The notes: generated by a model from the sequence alone, not told the origin. DNA of 12,564 nt from Deltaproteobacteria bacterium (GCA_016208525.1 JACQYJ010000174.1:1-12564), one strand, 5' to 3'. Shown: positions 1 to 7,779, counted from the stretch's first letter. A program made the numbers and translations.

Positions 1-1247
1 CCAAGGATAGCCTCCATAGCCTTCTCTTCAGAGTCAAAGCATTTCGCCTTCCCTGTAAACCTCTTCATCTTCTCGCTCACTGCAGTCTGCTTCACAACAC
101 ATCCGTCAGGGGCAAGGTTTCCCTTAAGGACTGCTATGCCGCCCTCTTTGTAATAGGCATTATCAAGGGTCCTTATAACGTCGCTGTCTATGACCCTTCC
201 CTTTTCTGCGATCTCTTTTATGCTCATCTGCGATACAGTGATATTGTCTTTAAGGACGCCCTTGAACCTGTTCATGACTGCAGGGATGCCGCCTGCGTAA
301 TCCAGGTCTTCCATGAAGTGGTCTCCAGCAGGTTCAAGCTTTACGATGTTCAGAGTCTCCCTGCTTATCCTGTCAAAAAGCTCCAGAGGGAGCTCTATCC
401 CGGCGTCATGGGCAATGGCAGGTATATGAAGGGCTGTATTTGTTGAACCTCCAAGGGCAAGATCTATCCTTATGGCGTTTTCAAAGGCCTCTATTGTCAT
501 CATCTTTCTTGGAGTCAGGTCTTCCTCCACCATCCCAACAATCCTTACCCCTGAGTCAAATGCAATCCTCCTCTTGTCCGCCGACCCTTCAAGGGCGGTT
601 GCGCATCCGGCAAGGGACATCCCCAGGGTCTCAGTGACGCAGGCCATGGTATTGGCCGTATACATCCCCTGGCATGAACCACCGCCAGGGCAGGCGCATA
701 TTTCCAGGTCAGCCAGTTCTTCGCCGGTTATCTCGTTGTTCTTGTATCTTCCTATCGCCTCGTATGTGTCCCTTACAAAGGAGCGCCTCTTCATCCTGTA
801 CATCCCCGTGCGCATGGGACCGGCAGTTACAACTATGGATGGGATATTCAGTCTGGCGGCAGCCATCAGCATCCCCGGGGTTATCTTGTCACAGTTTGTA
901 AGGAGGACGAGGCCGTCCAACGCGTGGGCCATTGCAACAGACTCTATCATGTCGGCGATAAGCTCCCTTGATGGAAGGGAGTAATGCATGCCAACATGCC
1001 CCATCGCTATCCCGTCGCATATAGCCGGGGCCCCGAAGAGGAATGCATGACCTCCTCCTGTGTGGACTCCTTTTTCTATAAACCTCTCCAGGGTGCGCAT
1101 TCCTATATGTCCCGGGACCAGGTCGTTGAAAGATGTCGCAATCCCTATAAAAGGCCTGGCAAGCTCCCCCTTTGTAAGCCCTGTGGCATGCAATAAAGCC
1201 CTGTGGGGCGCCCTCTCTAATCCCTTCTTTACCCTGTCGCTTCTCAT
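1..1247 (-). CDS. ilvD: Dihydroxy-acid dehydratase, N-terminal 415 codons (3' end off window)
   Basis: IlvD dehydrates 2,3-dihydroxy-3-methylbutanoate and its isoleucine-branch homologue to the 2-oxo acids, the third common step of valine, isoleucine and leucine synthesis. The frame is open from ATG at 1247 to the left edge. The N terminus has the family's VPGH motif (44-47). The three cysteines expected to hold the Fe-S cluster are visible: C77 in AICDG, C119 in TNCDK and C192 in GGSCQGM, which fits the [2Fe-2S] type. Other conserved blocks are HYSLPSRELIADMIES (88-103) and LALGGSTNT. Family members are about 555 residues, so roughly a quarter is missing, including the C-terminal catalytic Ser region. 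The start is supported by AAAGGGG about six bases upstream. It is divergent from the alanine dehydrogenase gene. Family assignment is very secure; whether other ilv genes follow lies outside the window. Confidence 0.96.
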   Translation of the reverse strand, partial: MRSDRVKKGLERAPHRALLHATGLTKGELARPFIGIATSFNDLVPGHIGMRTLERFIEKGVHTGGGHAFLFGAPAICDGIAMGHVGMHYSLPSRELIADMIESVAMAHALDGLVLLTNCDKITPGMLMAAARLNIPSIVVTAGPMRTGMYRMKRRSFVRDTYEAIGRYKNNEITGEELADLEICACPGGGSCQGMYTANTMACVTETLGMSLAGCATALEGSADKRRIAFDSGVRIVGMVEEDLTPRKMMTIEAFENAIRIDLALGGSTNTALHIPAIAHDAGIELPLELFDRISRETLNIVKLEPAGDHFMEDLDYAGGIPAVMNRFKGVLKDNITVSQMSIKEIAEKGRVIDSDVIRTLDNAYYKEGGIAVLKGNLAPDGCVVKQTAVSEKMKRFTGKAKCFDSEEKAMEAIL

Positions 1248-1302
1248 TATAACCCCTTTCAAAAAGCCTCTTGTGATGATCTGATAGATTAAAATTAATA
1301 CA

Positions 1303-1316
1303 TTTCAGGCCTGAAA
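1303..1316. promoter_or_regulatory. Perfect 14-bp palindrome between divergent ilvD and ald
   Basis: TTTCAGGCCTGAAA reads identically on both strands and lies in the 152-base gap between two divergent metabolic genes, where an operator would be expected. On the minus strand, TTGACT (1321-1316) is a fair -35 for ilvD and would put the palindrome in the spacer. A weak plus-strand pair, TTGTGA (1271-1276) and ATTAAT (1294-1299), would put it at the ald start point. Neither -10 is convincing. An operator role is inference; the palindrome itself is directly visible. Confidence 0.4.
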
Positions 1317-1399
1317 GTCAACAACTGTTTAACAAAAAAAGGGGCGAACCAGGATGAAGTTATGATATATTTCCTCCGTACAACATAGGAGGCAAAAAG

Positions 1400-2506
1400 A
1401 TGATCATAGGAATCCCTAAAGAGATAAAAACAGAGGAGTACAGGGTCGGTATAGTCCCTGCCGGGGTAAAGGCGCTGGTTGACGAGGGGCACAGGGTGAT
1501 TTTTGAGGCCGGAGCAGGGTTGGGCAGTGGAATAAAGGATGAGGAATACAAGGGAGCAGGGGCCGGAATAGTCCCTTCCGCCAGGGATATATACAGTTCA
1601 GCCGATCTTATCATGAAAGTCAAGGAACCTCAGCCTTCGGAGTTCAACATGCTAAGAGAGGGACAGATCCTCTATACATATCTCCATCTGGCGGCGGAGC
1701 CTGAGGTCGCCAGGGCGCTCCTCGAAGGGAAGGTCAAGTCCGTTGCATACGAGACAATAGAGCTTTCAGGTGGAACCCTTCCCTTACTAAAGCCGATGAG
1801 TGAGGTTGCAGGGAGGATGTCTGTCCAGGTTGGGGCATACTTTCTTCAGGAGAACAACGGTGGAAGGGGTGTTTTGCTGGGAGGCGTTCCCGGAGTTGCT
1901 CCTGGAAAGGTCACAATCCTTGGGGCAGGAGTGGTCGGGTTGAATGCCCTGAAGATTGCAGTTGGGATGGGTGCGCAGGTAATCATCTTAAACAGAGGAA
2001 CGGATAAGCTGGCTCATATTGATGAGCTTTACAAAGGCAGGATTGTGACCCTTGCGTCAAATCAACATAATATAGAAGAGGCTGTATTGGACTCCGATCT
2101 GGTAATAGGCGCCGTCCTCCTCGCTGGGGCAAGGGCGCCGAGGCTTGTGACGAAAGAGATGGTGTCAAAGATGAAGAAGGGTTCTGTCATCGTTGATGTA
2201 TCCATTGACCAGGGCGGGTGCATAGAGACGTCTAAGAGGACCACCCATAAAGACCCTGTCTACAAGGTAGACGGAGTTTCCCACTACTGCGTGGCAAATA
2301 TGCCTGGGGCAGTTCCGAGGACTTCCTCCTTTGCCCTGACAAATGCTACTCTGCCGTATGCCTTGAAGATTGCAAAGCTTGGGCTGGAAGAGGCCGCAAG
2401 AAAGGATGCAGCTCTCGCAAAGGGGATAAATACATACAACGGCAGGCTGACAAACAGGCCAGTTGCCGAGGCGCTGGAGATAAAGTATGAGGCTTTGAAC
2501 TGGTAG
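1400..2506 (+). CDS. ald: Alanine dehydrogenase
   Basis: Catalyses reversible oxidative deamination of L-alanine to pyruvate and ammonium with a nicotinamide cofactor; cytosolic. At 368 residues it is the normal family length and aligns without gaps to the M. tuberculosis numbering: substrate-binding K75 (MKVKEP), catalytic H96 (YLHLA), Rossmann loop GAGVVG (175-180) and catalytic D270 (SIDQGGC). The ATG at 1400 follows AGGAGG (1387-1392) at seven bases. The residue after beta-2 of the Rossmann fold, normally Asp198 that contacts the NAD ribose, is Asn198 followed by Arg199, so cofactor preference may differ. It is transcribed alone: divergent from ilvD and followed by a long repeat-filled gap. 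The short hairpin just after the stop (2501-2524) has no U tract, so no good terminator is visible. Role in alanine catabolism or ammonium assimilation cannot be told from sequence. Confidence 0.95.
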   Translation: MIIGIPKEIKTEEYRVGIVPAGVKALVDEGHRVIFEAGAGLGSGIKDEEYKGAGAGIVPSARDIYSSADLIMKVKEPQPSEFNMLREGQILYTYLHLAAEPEVARALLEGKVKSVAYETIELSGGTLPLLKPMSEVAGRMSVQVGAYFLQENNGGRGVLLGGVPGVAPGKVTILGAGVVGLNALKIAVGMGAQVIILNRGTDKLAHIDELYKGRIVTLASNQHNIEEAVLDSDLVIGAVLLAGARAPRLVTKEMVSKMKKGSVIVDVSIDQGGCIETSKRTTHKDPVYKVDGVSHYCVANMPGAVPRTSSFALTNATLPYALKIAKLGLEEAARKDAALAKGINTYNGRLTNRPVAEALEIKYEALNW

Positions 2507-2682
2507 GGCGGTCTGTGCCCACCATTCAGGATGACGAATTAACCTATAAAGAGCATTTCAACACAGATTCCAACAGATTATTTTTCCTTTACATCATCAT
2601 TTTTTTGGAATATCATTCTACGATTAGATACCTACCTGTGAGGGTCTTGCAAAACTCTAAAACCAGGTCATTTAAAAACTAT

Positions 2683-2784
2683 TTTTACCACAAAGTACAC
2701 AAAGAACACAAAGAAAAATCAAAATATAGAGGCATTTGAAGCTTTTTCTTTAACTTTGTGTCCTTCGTGCCCTTTGTGGTTAAA
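2683..2784. repeat. Imperfect palindrome of 9-base units (CACAAAGAA-type)
   Basis: The left arm (2683-2718) carries successive 9-base units of the form ACACAAAGA, starting with ACCACAAAG at 2687-2695. The right arm (2743-2784) carries CTTTGTGTC, CTTCGTGCC and CTTTGTGGT, again 9 bases apart, and pairs with the left arm across a 24-base loop. The outermost ACCACAAAG/CTTTGTGGT pair is exact. Similar sequences are known as dispersed intergenic repeats in environmental bacterial genomes (general recollection). There is no coding content. Confidence 0.7.
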
Positions 2785-2787
2785 TAT

Positions 2788-2918
2788 GAGCCTCTTGCAA
2801 AAGTCTTTTTTGTGGTTCGACAGGCTCACCACGAACGGGAAAAAGTCAATGATTCCAACCCAACCACCGTTCGCCCTGAGCTTGTCGAAGGGTAATTTCG
2901 GACTTTTGCAAGAGGCTC
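2788..2918. repeat. 131-bp element with perfect 18-bp terminal inverted repeats and nested inner repeat
   Basis: GAGCCTCTTGCAAAAGTC at 2788-2805 is the exact reverse complement of 2901-2918. Inside, 2816-2838 and 2867-2889 form a second inverted repeat of 23 bases with 19 matches (TTCGACA-GCTCA...CGAACGG type, a very common dispersed bacterial repeat). The inner pair is placed almost symmetrically, 28 and 29 bases from the ends. The left inner arm also has its own GTGGT/ACCAC hairpin (2812-2816, 2828-2832). No transposase is encoded and no target-site duplication is evident at the borders. It could be a MITE-like or REP/BIME-like element; the choice between these is open. Confidence 0.7.
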
Positions 2919-2999
2919 CTGTGTTTCACAATATTAAGATAAGTCAAATACTCATTGATAAGCCTGGAGGAAGGTATCTCTGTGGTAAAAGGGGTATAA

Positions 3000-3362
3000 A
3001 TGGAAAAGGAAAATTTAGAGCGCTTCAGGAATATTCTCCTGAAGAAGCGCTCTGAATTGCTTGATGAGGCCGGAAAGACCGTTGATGAGATGAATGTCAT
3101 GGGAAAGGATAACTTTCCTGACCCGGTAGACCGGGCATCCATGGAATCCGACAGGAGCTTTGACCTGAGGATAAGGGACAGGGAGAGGAAGCTGATATCC
3201 AAGGTAAATGAGGCCCTGGAGAGGATTGATGCCGGGGTCTTCGGGGTATGCGAGGTCTGCGGCGAAGAGATAGGGGAGAAGAGGCTTGAGGCAAGGCCTG
3301 TCACAACCCTTTGCATAGAGTGCAAGCAGGAACAGGAAGAGGCGGAGAAGAAACACCATTAA
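3000..3362 (+). CDS. DksA/TraR-family zinc-finger transcription factor
   Basis: DksA-type proteins enter the RNA polymerase secondary channel and, with ppGpp, retune promoters, notably rRNA and amino-acid promoters. This 120-residue protein has the coiled-coil region (about 1-75), the coil-tip motif DxxDxA as D41-P-V-D44-R-A46 that marks functional DksA rather than many TraR-like relatives, and a four-cysteine zinc finger C84-x2-C87-x17-C105-x2-C108. It is shorter than E. coli DksA (151), as is usual outside gammaproteobacteria. The start at 3000 has GGGG at 2991-2994 only five bases upstream; the in-frame upstream GTG is closed by a stop directly before the ATG. It is separated from galT by a palindrome, and it probably does not belong to the galT operon. 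Family is certain; true DksA function is likely. Confidence 0.9.
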   Translation: MEKENLERFRNILLKKRSELLDEAGKTVDEMNVMGKDNFPDPVDRASMESDRSFDLRIRDRERKLISKVNEALERIDAGVFGVCEVCGEEIGEKRLEARPVTTLCIECKQEQEEAEKKHH

Positions 3363-3369
3363 TAATAAA

Positions 3370-3448
3370 AAGGATGAAGGCGGAAGGATGAAGGATGAAT
3401 TTAAGTAGAAAAGTCTTTTTCATCCCTCAGCCCTTATCCCTCATCCTT
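3370..3448. repeat. Palindrome built from 7-base tandem units upstream of galT
   Basis: The left arm (3370-3399) consists of 7-base units AGGATGA, AGGCGGA, AGGATGA, AGGATGA. The right arm (3419-3448) has the complementary periodic pattern TCATCCC, TCAGCCC, TTATCCC, TCATCCT. The arms pair with a few mismatches around a 19-base loop. It fills nearly the whole gap between the DksA-like gene and galT and ends about ten bases before the galT ribosome site, so an RNA stem-loop there could influence galT expression or separate the two transcripts. There is no U tract typical of a terminator. Confidence 0.65.
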
Positions 3449-3470
3449 ATATTTGTTTAGGAGGAAATGG

Positions 3471-4469
3471 ATGCCGGAACTTAGAAAAGACCCTGTCATA
3501 GGCAGATGGGTGATTATATCAACGGAAAGAGGTATGAGACCCAGCGATTTCACCATGATGGAGGAAAAGAAAAAGGGTGGTTTCTGTCCTTTTTGTCCTG
3601 GGAATGAGGGAGCTACTCCGCCTGAAATCCTTTGTTACAGAGAGAACAGCACAAAACCAAATACACCTGGATGGAGCCTCAGGGTCGTAGCAAACAAATT
3701 CCCCGCCCTGCGCGTTGAAGGAGAGTTGAACAGGGAAGGGGAGGGGGTTTATGACAGAATGAACGGCATTGGTGCCCATGAAGTAATCATAGAGTCCCCA
3801 ACCCACAGCGACACATTGTCAACAATATCTGCAAAGAACTTCGAGGACCTCCTCTGGGCATTCAGAGACAGGATGATAGACCTCAGGAAGGACGGCAGGC
3901 TGAAATACATCCTTATATTCAAGAATCAGGGGGAGTCGGCAGGGGCATCCCTGGAGCACACCCACTCCCAGCTTATAGCCCTGCCAATTGTCCCAAAAAG
4001 GGTAACAGAAGAGCTTGACGGCGCCAACGCCTATTACAGCTATAAGGAAAGATGTATCTTCTGCGATATAATAAGACAGGAGACAAAACTGGGGAGCAGG
4101 GTGATATCCGAAAATCAGGATTTTATTGTAATAGCGCCCTTTGCGCCAAGATCCCCCTTTGAGACATGGATACTGCCGAAGAGACACTCATGCGCCTTTG
4201 ATGAGGGACAGAAGCACGAATTTGAAAACCTTGCGCGTATATTTTCAGATACCCTGAAGAGGATTGACAAGGTACTGAGTACCCCGCCTTACAACTTTAT
4301 TCTTCATACTGCGCCATTCAGCAATGGTTGTGGAAACTCTTATCACTGGCATTTCGAGATAGTCCCTAAGCTTGTCAAGATTGCCGGGTTTGAATGGGGG
4401 TCTGGTTTTTACATAAACCCCACTCCGCCGGAGGAGTCGGCCAGGTTCATGAGGGAGGTCAGGTTGTGA
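3471..4469 (+). CDS. galT: Galactose-1-phosphate uridylyltransferase
   Basis: Exchanges UMP between UDP-glucose and galactose-1-phosphate (Leloir pathway); related enzymes act on ADP- or UDP-sugars. The 332-residue protein shows both HIT-like halves. It has CPFC (C39, C42) of the metal site, then the nucleophile motif H163-T-H165-S-Q167, where H165 is the expected uridylyl-carrying histidine. A second Cys pair C195-x2-C198 follows, then YHWHFEIVPK (291-300) in the second half. The ATG at 3471 is preferred: AGGAGG lies at 3459-3464, six bases upstream. An upstream in-frame TTG at 3453 has no ribosome site and would read through the AGGAGG. The stop TGA overlaps the GTG of glgA. Pairing with glycogen synthase suggests a role in feeding hexose phosphates to nucleotide sugars; ADP-sugar activity is an alternative that sequence cannot exclude. 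Confidence 0.92.
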   Translation: MPELRKDPVIGRWVIISTERGMRPSDFTMMEEKKKGGFCPFCPGNEGATPPEILCYRENSTKPNTPGWSLRVVANKFPALRVEGELNREGEGVYDRMNGIGAHEVIIESPTHSDTLSTISAKNFEDLLWAFRDRMIDLRKDGRLKYILIFKNQGESAGASLEHTHSQLIALPIVPKRVTEELDGANAYYSYKERCIFCDIIRQETKLGSRVISENQDFIVIAPFAPRSPFETWILPKRHSCAFDEGQKHEFENLARIFSDTLKRIDKVLSTPPYNFILHTAPFSNGCGNSYHWHFEIVPKLVKIAGFEWGSGFYINPTPPEESARFMREVRL

Positions 4470-5926
4470 GGGTACTGATGGTCTCCCCTGAGGCGACTCC
4501 ATTTGCCAAGACCGGAGGGCTTGCCGATGTGGCGGGAGCGCTGCCAAAGGCCCTTAAAAATGCAGGGGTTGATGTTGCGCTGGTAATGCCGAAATATAGA
4601 GATGTTGATGAGGAAAGGTTCAGGCTTAGAGAAACCGGAATTACCTTAAGAGTTCCAATAGCAGGGGGGATTAAAAAGGCCGATGTTCTTAAAGGTAAGA
4701 CAGAGGGGAATGTCCCTGTCTATTTTATAAAAAAAGACAAATACTATGACAGGGAGGCGCTTTACGGGACTGCTGATGGAGATTATCCTGACAATTCGGA
4801 AAGGTTCATATTCTTTTCCAGGGCTGTGCTGGAGCTTTGCAAGGCCCTGGATTTTAAGGCCGATGTCATACATTGTAACGACTGGCAGACGGCCCTGATT
4901 CCTGTTTATATTAAAACCTTATACAGGGACGATCCCTTTTTCTCCGGGACTGCTACGGCGCTTACAGTCCATAATATAGGGTACCAGGGGCTTTTCTGGC
5001 ACTTTGACATGCATCTTACCGGGCTTGGATGGGATTTATTTACGCCGGAAGGGATTGAATTCTTCGGGAAGATAAACTTTTTGAATGGCGGGCTTATATT
5101 CTCTGATATCATCACAACTGTAAGCAAGGCATACAGCAGGGAGATACAGACCGAAGAACTCGGCCATGGCCTCGAAGGCGTCCTCGCACAGAGAAAAAAG
5201 GTCCTTTACGGGATAGTTAACGGTATAGATTATGACGAATGGGACCCTGCAAAGGATACTTACATAACTGCAAATTACAGCCCTGAGGATATTAAAGGCA
5301 AGGCTATTTGTAAAACTGAGCTTCAGCGGCTGTATTCCCTGCCTGTAAAAAAGGACATCCCTTTAATAGCCATGATATCAAGGCTTGCAGGACAGAAGGG
5401 GTTTGACCTGATTGAAGGCGCCGTTGACGAATTGATGGCAATGGACCTGCAGATGGTCTTCCTTGGCGCCGGGGACAGGAAATATCAGGAGCTCCTTGAG
5501 GAGATTGATCGTCGCTATCCGAAAAAGGCGGGGGTAAAAATCGGGTACGATGTCGCCCTTGCTCACAAGATAGAGGCAGGGGCGGACATATTTCTCATGC
5601 CGTCGAGGTACGAGCCGTGCGGCCTGAACCAGCTTTACTCCCTCAAATACGGGACAATCCCTGTGGTCAGGGCTACCGGAGGGCTGGACGATACGATAAA
5701 GAATTTCAATCCAAAGACCGGAAGCGGGAACGGCTTCAAGTTCAGAAATTACTCTTCAGATGCCCTTTTAAAGGGTGTCAGCAAGGCCGTTGAACTGTAT
5801 AAAGACAAAAGGAGATGGAAAAAGATAATGCAAAGCGCAATGGCATGCGATTTTTCATGGGAACACTCGGCCAGGGAATATCTGAAGGCATATAATAAGG
5901 CCCTGACAGAGGTCGGGAGCAATTAA
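4466..5926 (+). CDS. glgA: Glycogen (starch) synthase, GT5 family
   Basis: Transfers glucose from ADP-glucose (or UDP-glucose) to the non-reducing end of alpha-1,4-glucan. The 486-residue length is normal. Visible residues match E. coli GlgA: K15-T-G-G-L at the N terminus (nucleotide-sugar phosphate loop), HCNDWQTAL (136-144), TVHNIGYQG (167-175), R306 and K311 in SRLAGQKG, and catalytic E383 within SRYEPCGLNQ, followed by TGGLDDT. The GTG at 4466 gives the family-typical MRVLMVSPEATPFAKTGG start and has GGGAGG at 4453-4458. The longer open frame starting at 4394 would add 24 non-homologous residues and is not favoured. GTG overlaps the galT stop by four bases, implying translational coupling. 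Its own stop overlaps the ATG of the next kinase gene by one base. Confidence 0.96.
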   Translation: MRVLMVSPEATPFAKTGGLADVAGALPKALKNAGVDVALVMPKYRDVDEERFRLRETGITLRVPIAGGIKKADVLKGKTEGNVPVYFIKKDKYYDREALYGTADGDYPDNSERFIFFSRAVLELCKALDFKADVIHCNDWQTALIPVYIKTLYRDDPFFSGTATALTVHNIGYQGLFWHFDMHLTGLGWDLFTPEGIEFFGKINFLNGGLIFSDIITTVSKAYSREIQTEELGHGLEGVLAQRKKVLYGIVNGIDYDEWDPAKDTYITANYSPEDIKGKAICKTELQRLYSLPVKKDIPLIAMISRLAGQKGFDLIEGAVDELMAMDLQMVFLGAGDRKYQELLEEIDRRYPKKAGVKIGYDVALAHKIEAGADIFLMPSRYEPCGLNQLYSLKYGTIPVVRATGGLDDTIKNFNPKTGSGNGFKFRNYSSDALLKGVSKAVELYKDKRRWKKIMQSAMACDFSWEHSAREYLKAYNKALTEVGSN

Positions 5927-7779
5927 TGATAGAGCGTAACCTTAAAACCCTGCGCAAGATCATAGACCTGGCCAACTCCCCATCATATTCAGGGGAAAAG
6001 TTTAAGGAAATGGCCAATCTTATATCTGAAGAGTTTGGAGTGGAAAACTGCAGGGTTTATGTTACGGACAAAAATTGCATGAATTTATCTCTTAAGGCGA
6101 TTAATGATAGCGGCTACTCTGGAGAAGAGATATCCAGTTACAGGATTGGAAGCGGGCTTGTAGGAGCTACGGCCTCAAAAAAGGAGCTTATGTCAATCAG
6201 CGACATTTCTTATGCCACTGTAGAAGAGCTTGCACTACTGGATGAGGCTGACCGGTACTCCTTTTTTGCCTCCTCACCCATTGTGGATGACAAAACGGTT
6301 TACGGCGTCCTGTACATAAGCTCTGAAAGGCCAAGGAGCCTCCGCGATGCGGACAGGGAGCTTCTATATGCTGTAAGTCAGGTTATTGCAACCAGTTTAA
6401 GGGAAGAGAGGCATCAAGCCCAGGCGCAAAAGGTTGCCAGGGAGTTCTCCATACTGTATGACATCAGTACGGCAACGATGACAACAATAAAGCTTGACAG
6501 ACTCCTTCACATCATTCTCACCGCAGTTACAGTTGGGGATGGGCTCGAGTTCAACAGGGCCATACTAATGCTGGTAAATGAAAGGAGTAATATTATCCAG
6601 GGGATGATGGGTGTCGGTCCTGATACTATCGAGGAGGCATGGAAGGCGTGGGGAGAGTTTTCAAGAAACAGAAGGGGCCTTCTGGAAATCGTCTCAGCTC
6701 AAATGAAAGAAGGCAAGGCGCCCTCTTCAAGGCTAAACGAGATAGCCAAAACCATAAGGCTCCCTCTCGACTCACCATGTATTGTGGCAAGGACTGTAAG
6801 GGAGCAGAGGTCTTTTAATGTTGGCGCAGAGGATGAAGATCAAACAATAGGCACAGTGCTTTCTGAGAAGCTGGGCCTGTCAACCTTTGCCTCTGTGCCG
6901 CTTATGGCATCCGGAAAGGTTGTGGGGGTAATAATAGTTGACAACTGCTTCAACAAAAGACCTATTACTGATGAGGATATCCGTTTCCTGACCATGTTTG
7001 CCAACCAGGCAGGACTATCAATAGAGAACTCCCTTTTGTATTCTGATATCAATGAGGCCCATCTTGAGTTAAAAGAGACCCATGAGCGGCTTCTGCAGTC
7101 TGAAAAACTGGCTGCCCTTGGAGAGATGGCCGCAAACGTGGCGCATGAGATAAGGAACCCGCTGACTTCCCTGGGCGGTTTTGCGAGAAGGCTCTTGAAG
7201 AAAGTTGAGGGTCATACGGAAAAGAGGTATGCGGAGATAATCGTCAAGGAGGTGGACAGGCTTGAGGGTCTCCTGACAGACATCCTGGTCCTTTCAAAAA
7301 AGAGCGCGGGACCTTTTAAAAGCCATAATGTTAACAAAATCATTGACTCAGTAACTCATCAGTTATCCGACGAACTGAAGAAAAAAAAGGTTGAACTTAA
7401 AAAGGAACTTGCAGATTCTCTGCCAGGGATAGATTGCGATTTCCAGCAGCTTAAACAGGTATTCATAAATCTGCTTACCAACTCCATCCAGGCAATGCAG
7501 GATGGCGGCACCCTTACAATAGGCACTTATTTGATCACAGAGGCTGAAAAGTCTTATGTTGGCATATCCATAGCAGATACAGGAGGAGGTATCCCTGAGA
7601 ATTTCGTAAACAATATCTTTAATCCCTTTTTCACAACAAAGGATACCGGAACCGGCCTGGGACTTTCCATTTCCAACAGGATAGTGGCACAGCATCGCGG
7701 GGAGATTGAGCTCATAAACAGGCCTGGGGAGGGAGCCACTTTTATTGTAAAATTACCGATAATTCATGAAGAATCATAA
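5926..7779 (+). CDS. Soluble GAF-GAF sensor histidine kinase
   Basis: A 617-residue two-component kinase with no membrane segment, so cytosolic. It has two GAF-type sensor domains (about 5-155 and 170-375), a coiled linker, and a HisKA dimerisation domain with phospho-acceptor H407 in VAHEIRNPLTSL. The HATPase domain shows N-box N519 (NLLTNSIQAM), G1 D551-T-G-G-G and G2 loop GTGLGLS from 575. All catalytic motifs are intact. The GAF ligand cannot be predicted. The start overlaps the glgA stop as TAATG, and the next gene, a lone receiver 14 bases downstream, is the natural phosphotransfer partner. Direct coupling to glgA suggests the pathway monitors or controls carbon-storage status, which is inference. 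Confidence 0.93.
   Translation: MIERNLKTLRKIIDLANSPSYSGEKFKEMANLISEEFGVENCRVYVTDKNCMNLSLKAINDSGYSGEEISSYRIGSGLVGATASKKELMSISDISYATVEELALLDEADRYSFFASSPIVDDKTVYGVLYISSERPRSLRDADRELLYAVSQVIATSLREERHQAQAQKVAREFSILYDISTATMTTIKLDRLLHIILTAVTVGDGLEFNRAILMLVNERSNIIQGMMGVGPDTIEEAWKAWGEFSRNRRGLLEIVSAQMKEGKAPSSRLNEIAKTIRLPLDSPCIVARTVREQRSFNVGAEDEDQTIGTVLSEKLGLSTFASVPLMASGKVVGVIIVDNCFNKRPITDEDIRFLTMFANQAGLSIENSLLYSDINEAHLELKETHERLLQSEKLAALGEMAANVAHEIRNPLTSLGGFARRLLKKVEGHTEKRYAEIIVKEVDRLEGLLTDILVLSKKSAGPFKSHNVNKIIDSVTHQLSDELKKKKVELKKELADSLPGIDCDFQQLKQVFINLLTNSIQAMQDGGTLTIGTYLITEAEKSYVGISIADTGGGIPENFVNNIFNPFFTTKDTGTGLGLSISNRIVAQHRGEIELINRPGEGATFIVKLPIIHEES

Larger units (their letters stand above)
2507..2999. 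other. 493-base gene-free intergenic region, rich in repeats
   Basis: No credible gene is seen here on either strand; the small open frames have no matching ribosome sites or recognisable protein. It contains a degenerate single copy of the terminal-repeat core at 2642-2657 (GGGTCTTGCAAAACTC), the 9-base-unit palindrome at 2683-2784, and the nested inverted-repeat element at 2788-2918, followed by the leader of the DksA-like gene. No strong sigma-70 promoter could be identified for that gene, and the repeats themselves may supply it. Confidence 0.7.

Noticed and set aside
472..984. 170-codon open frame on the plus strand
   Set aside because: It is antisense to ilvD, whose conserved motifs on the minus strand are unmistakable; the translation resembles no family and there is no ribosome site.
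2501..2524. Hairpin TGG-GGGC/GCCC-CCA after ald as a terminator
   Set aside because: The stem is short and no T tract follows; it is not a convincing intrinsic terminator.
2515..3055. Two short plus-strand open frames (74 and 99 codons) in the ald-dksA gap
   Set aside because: They run across the inverted repeats, lack ribosome sites, and their translations are simply translated repeat sequence.
3448..3453. TATATT as a -10 box for galT
   Set aside because: It lies only five bases before the AGGAGG ribosome site, leaving almost no leader, and there is no matching -35 because the palindrome occupies that position.
4394..4465. Upstream extension of glgA from ATG 4394
   Set aside because: It would overlap galT by 76 bases and add non-homologous residues before the canonical MRVLMVSPEA start at GTG 4466, which has a good ribosome site.
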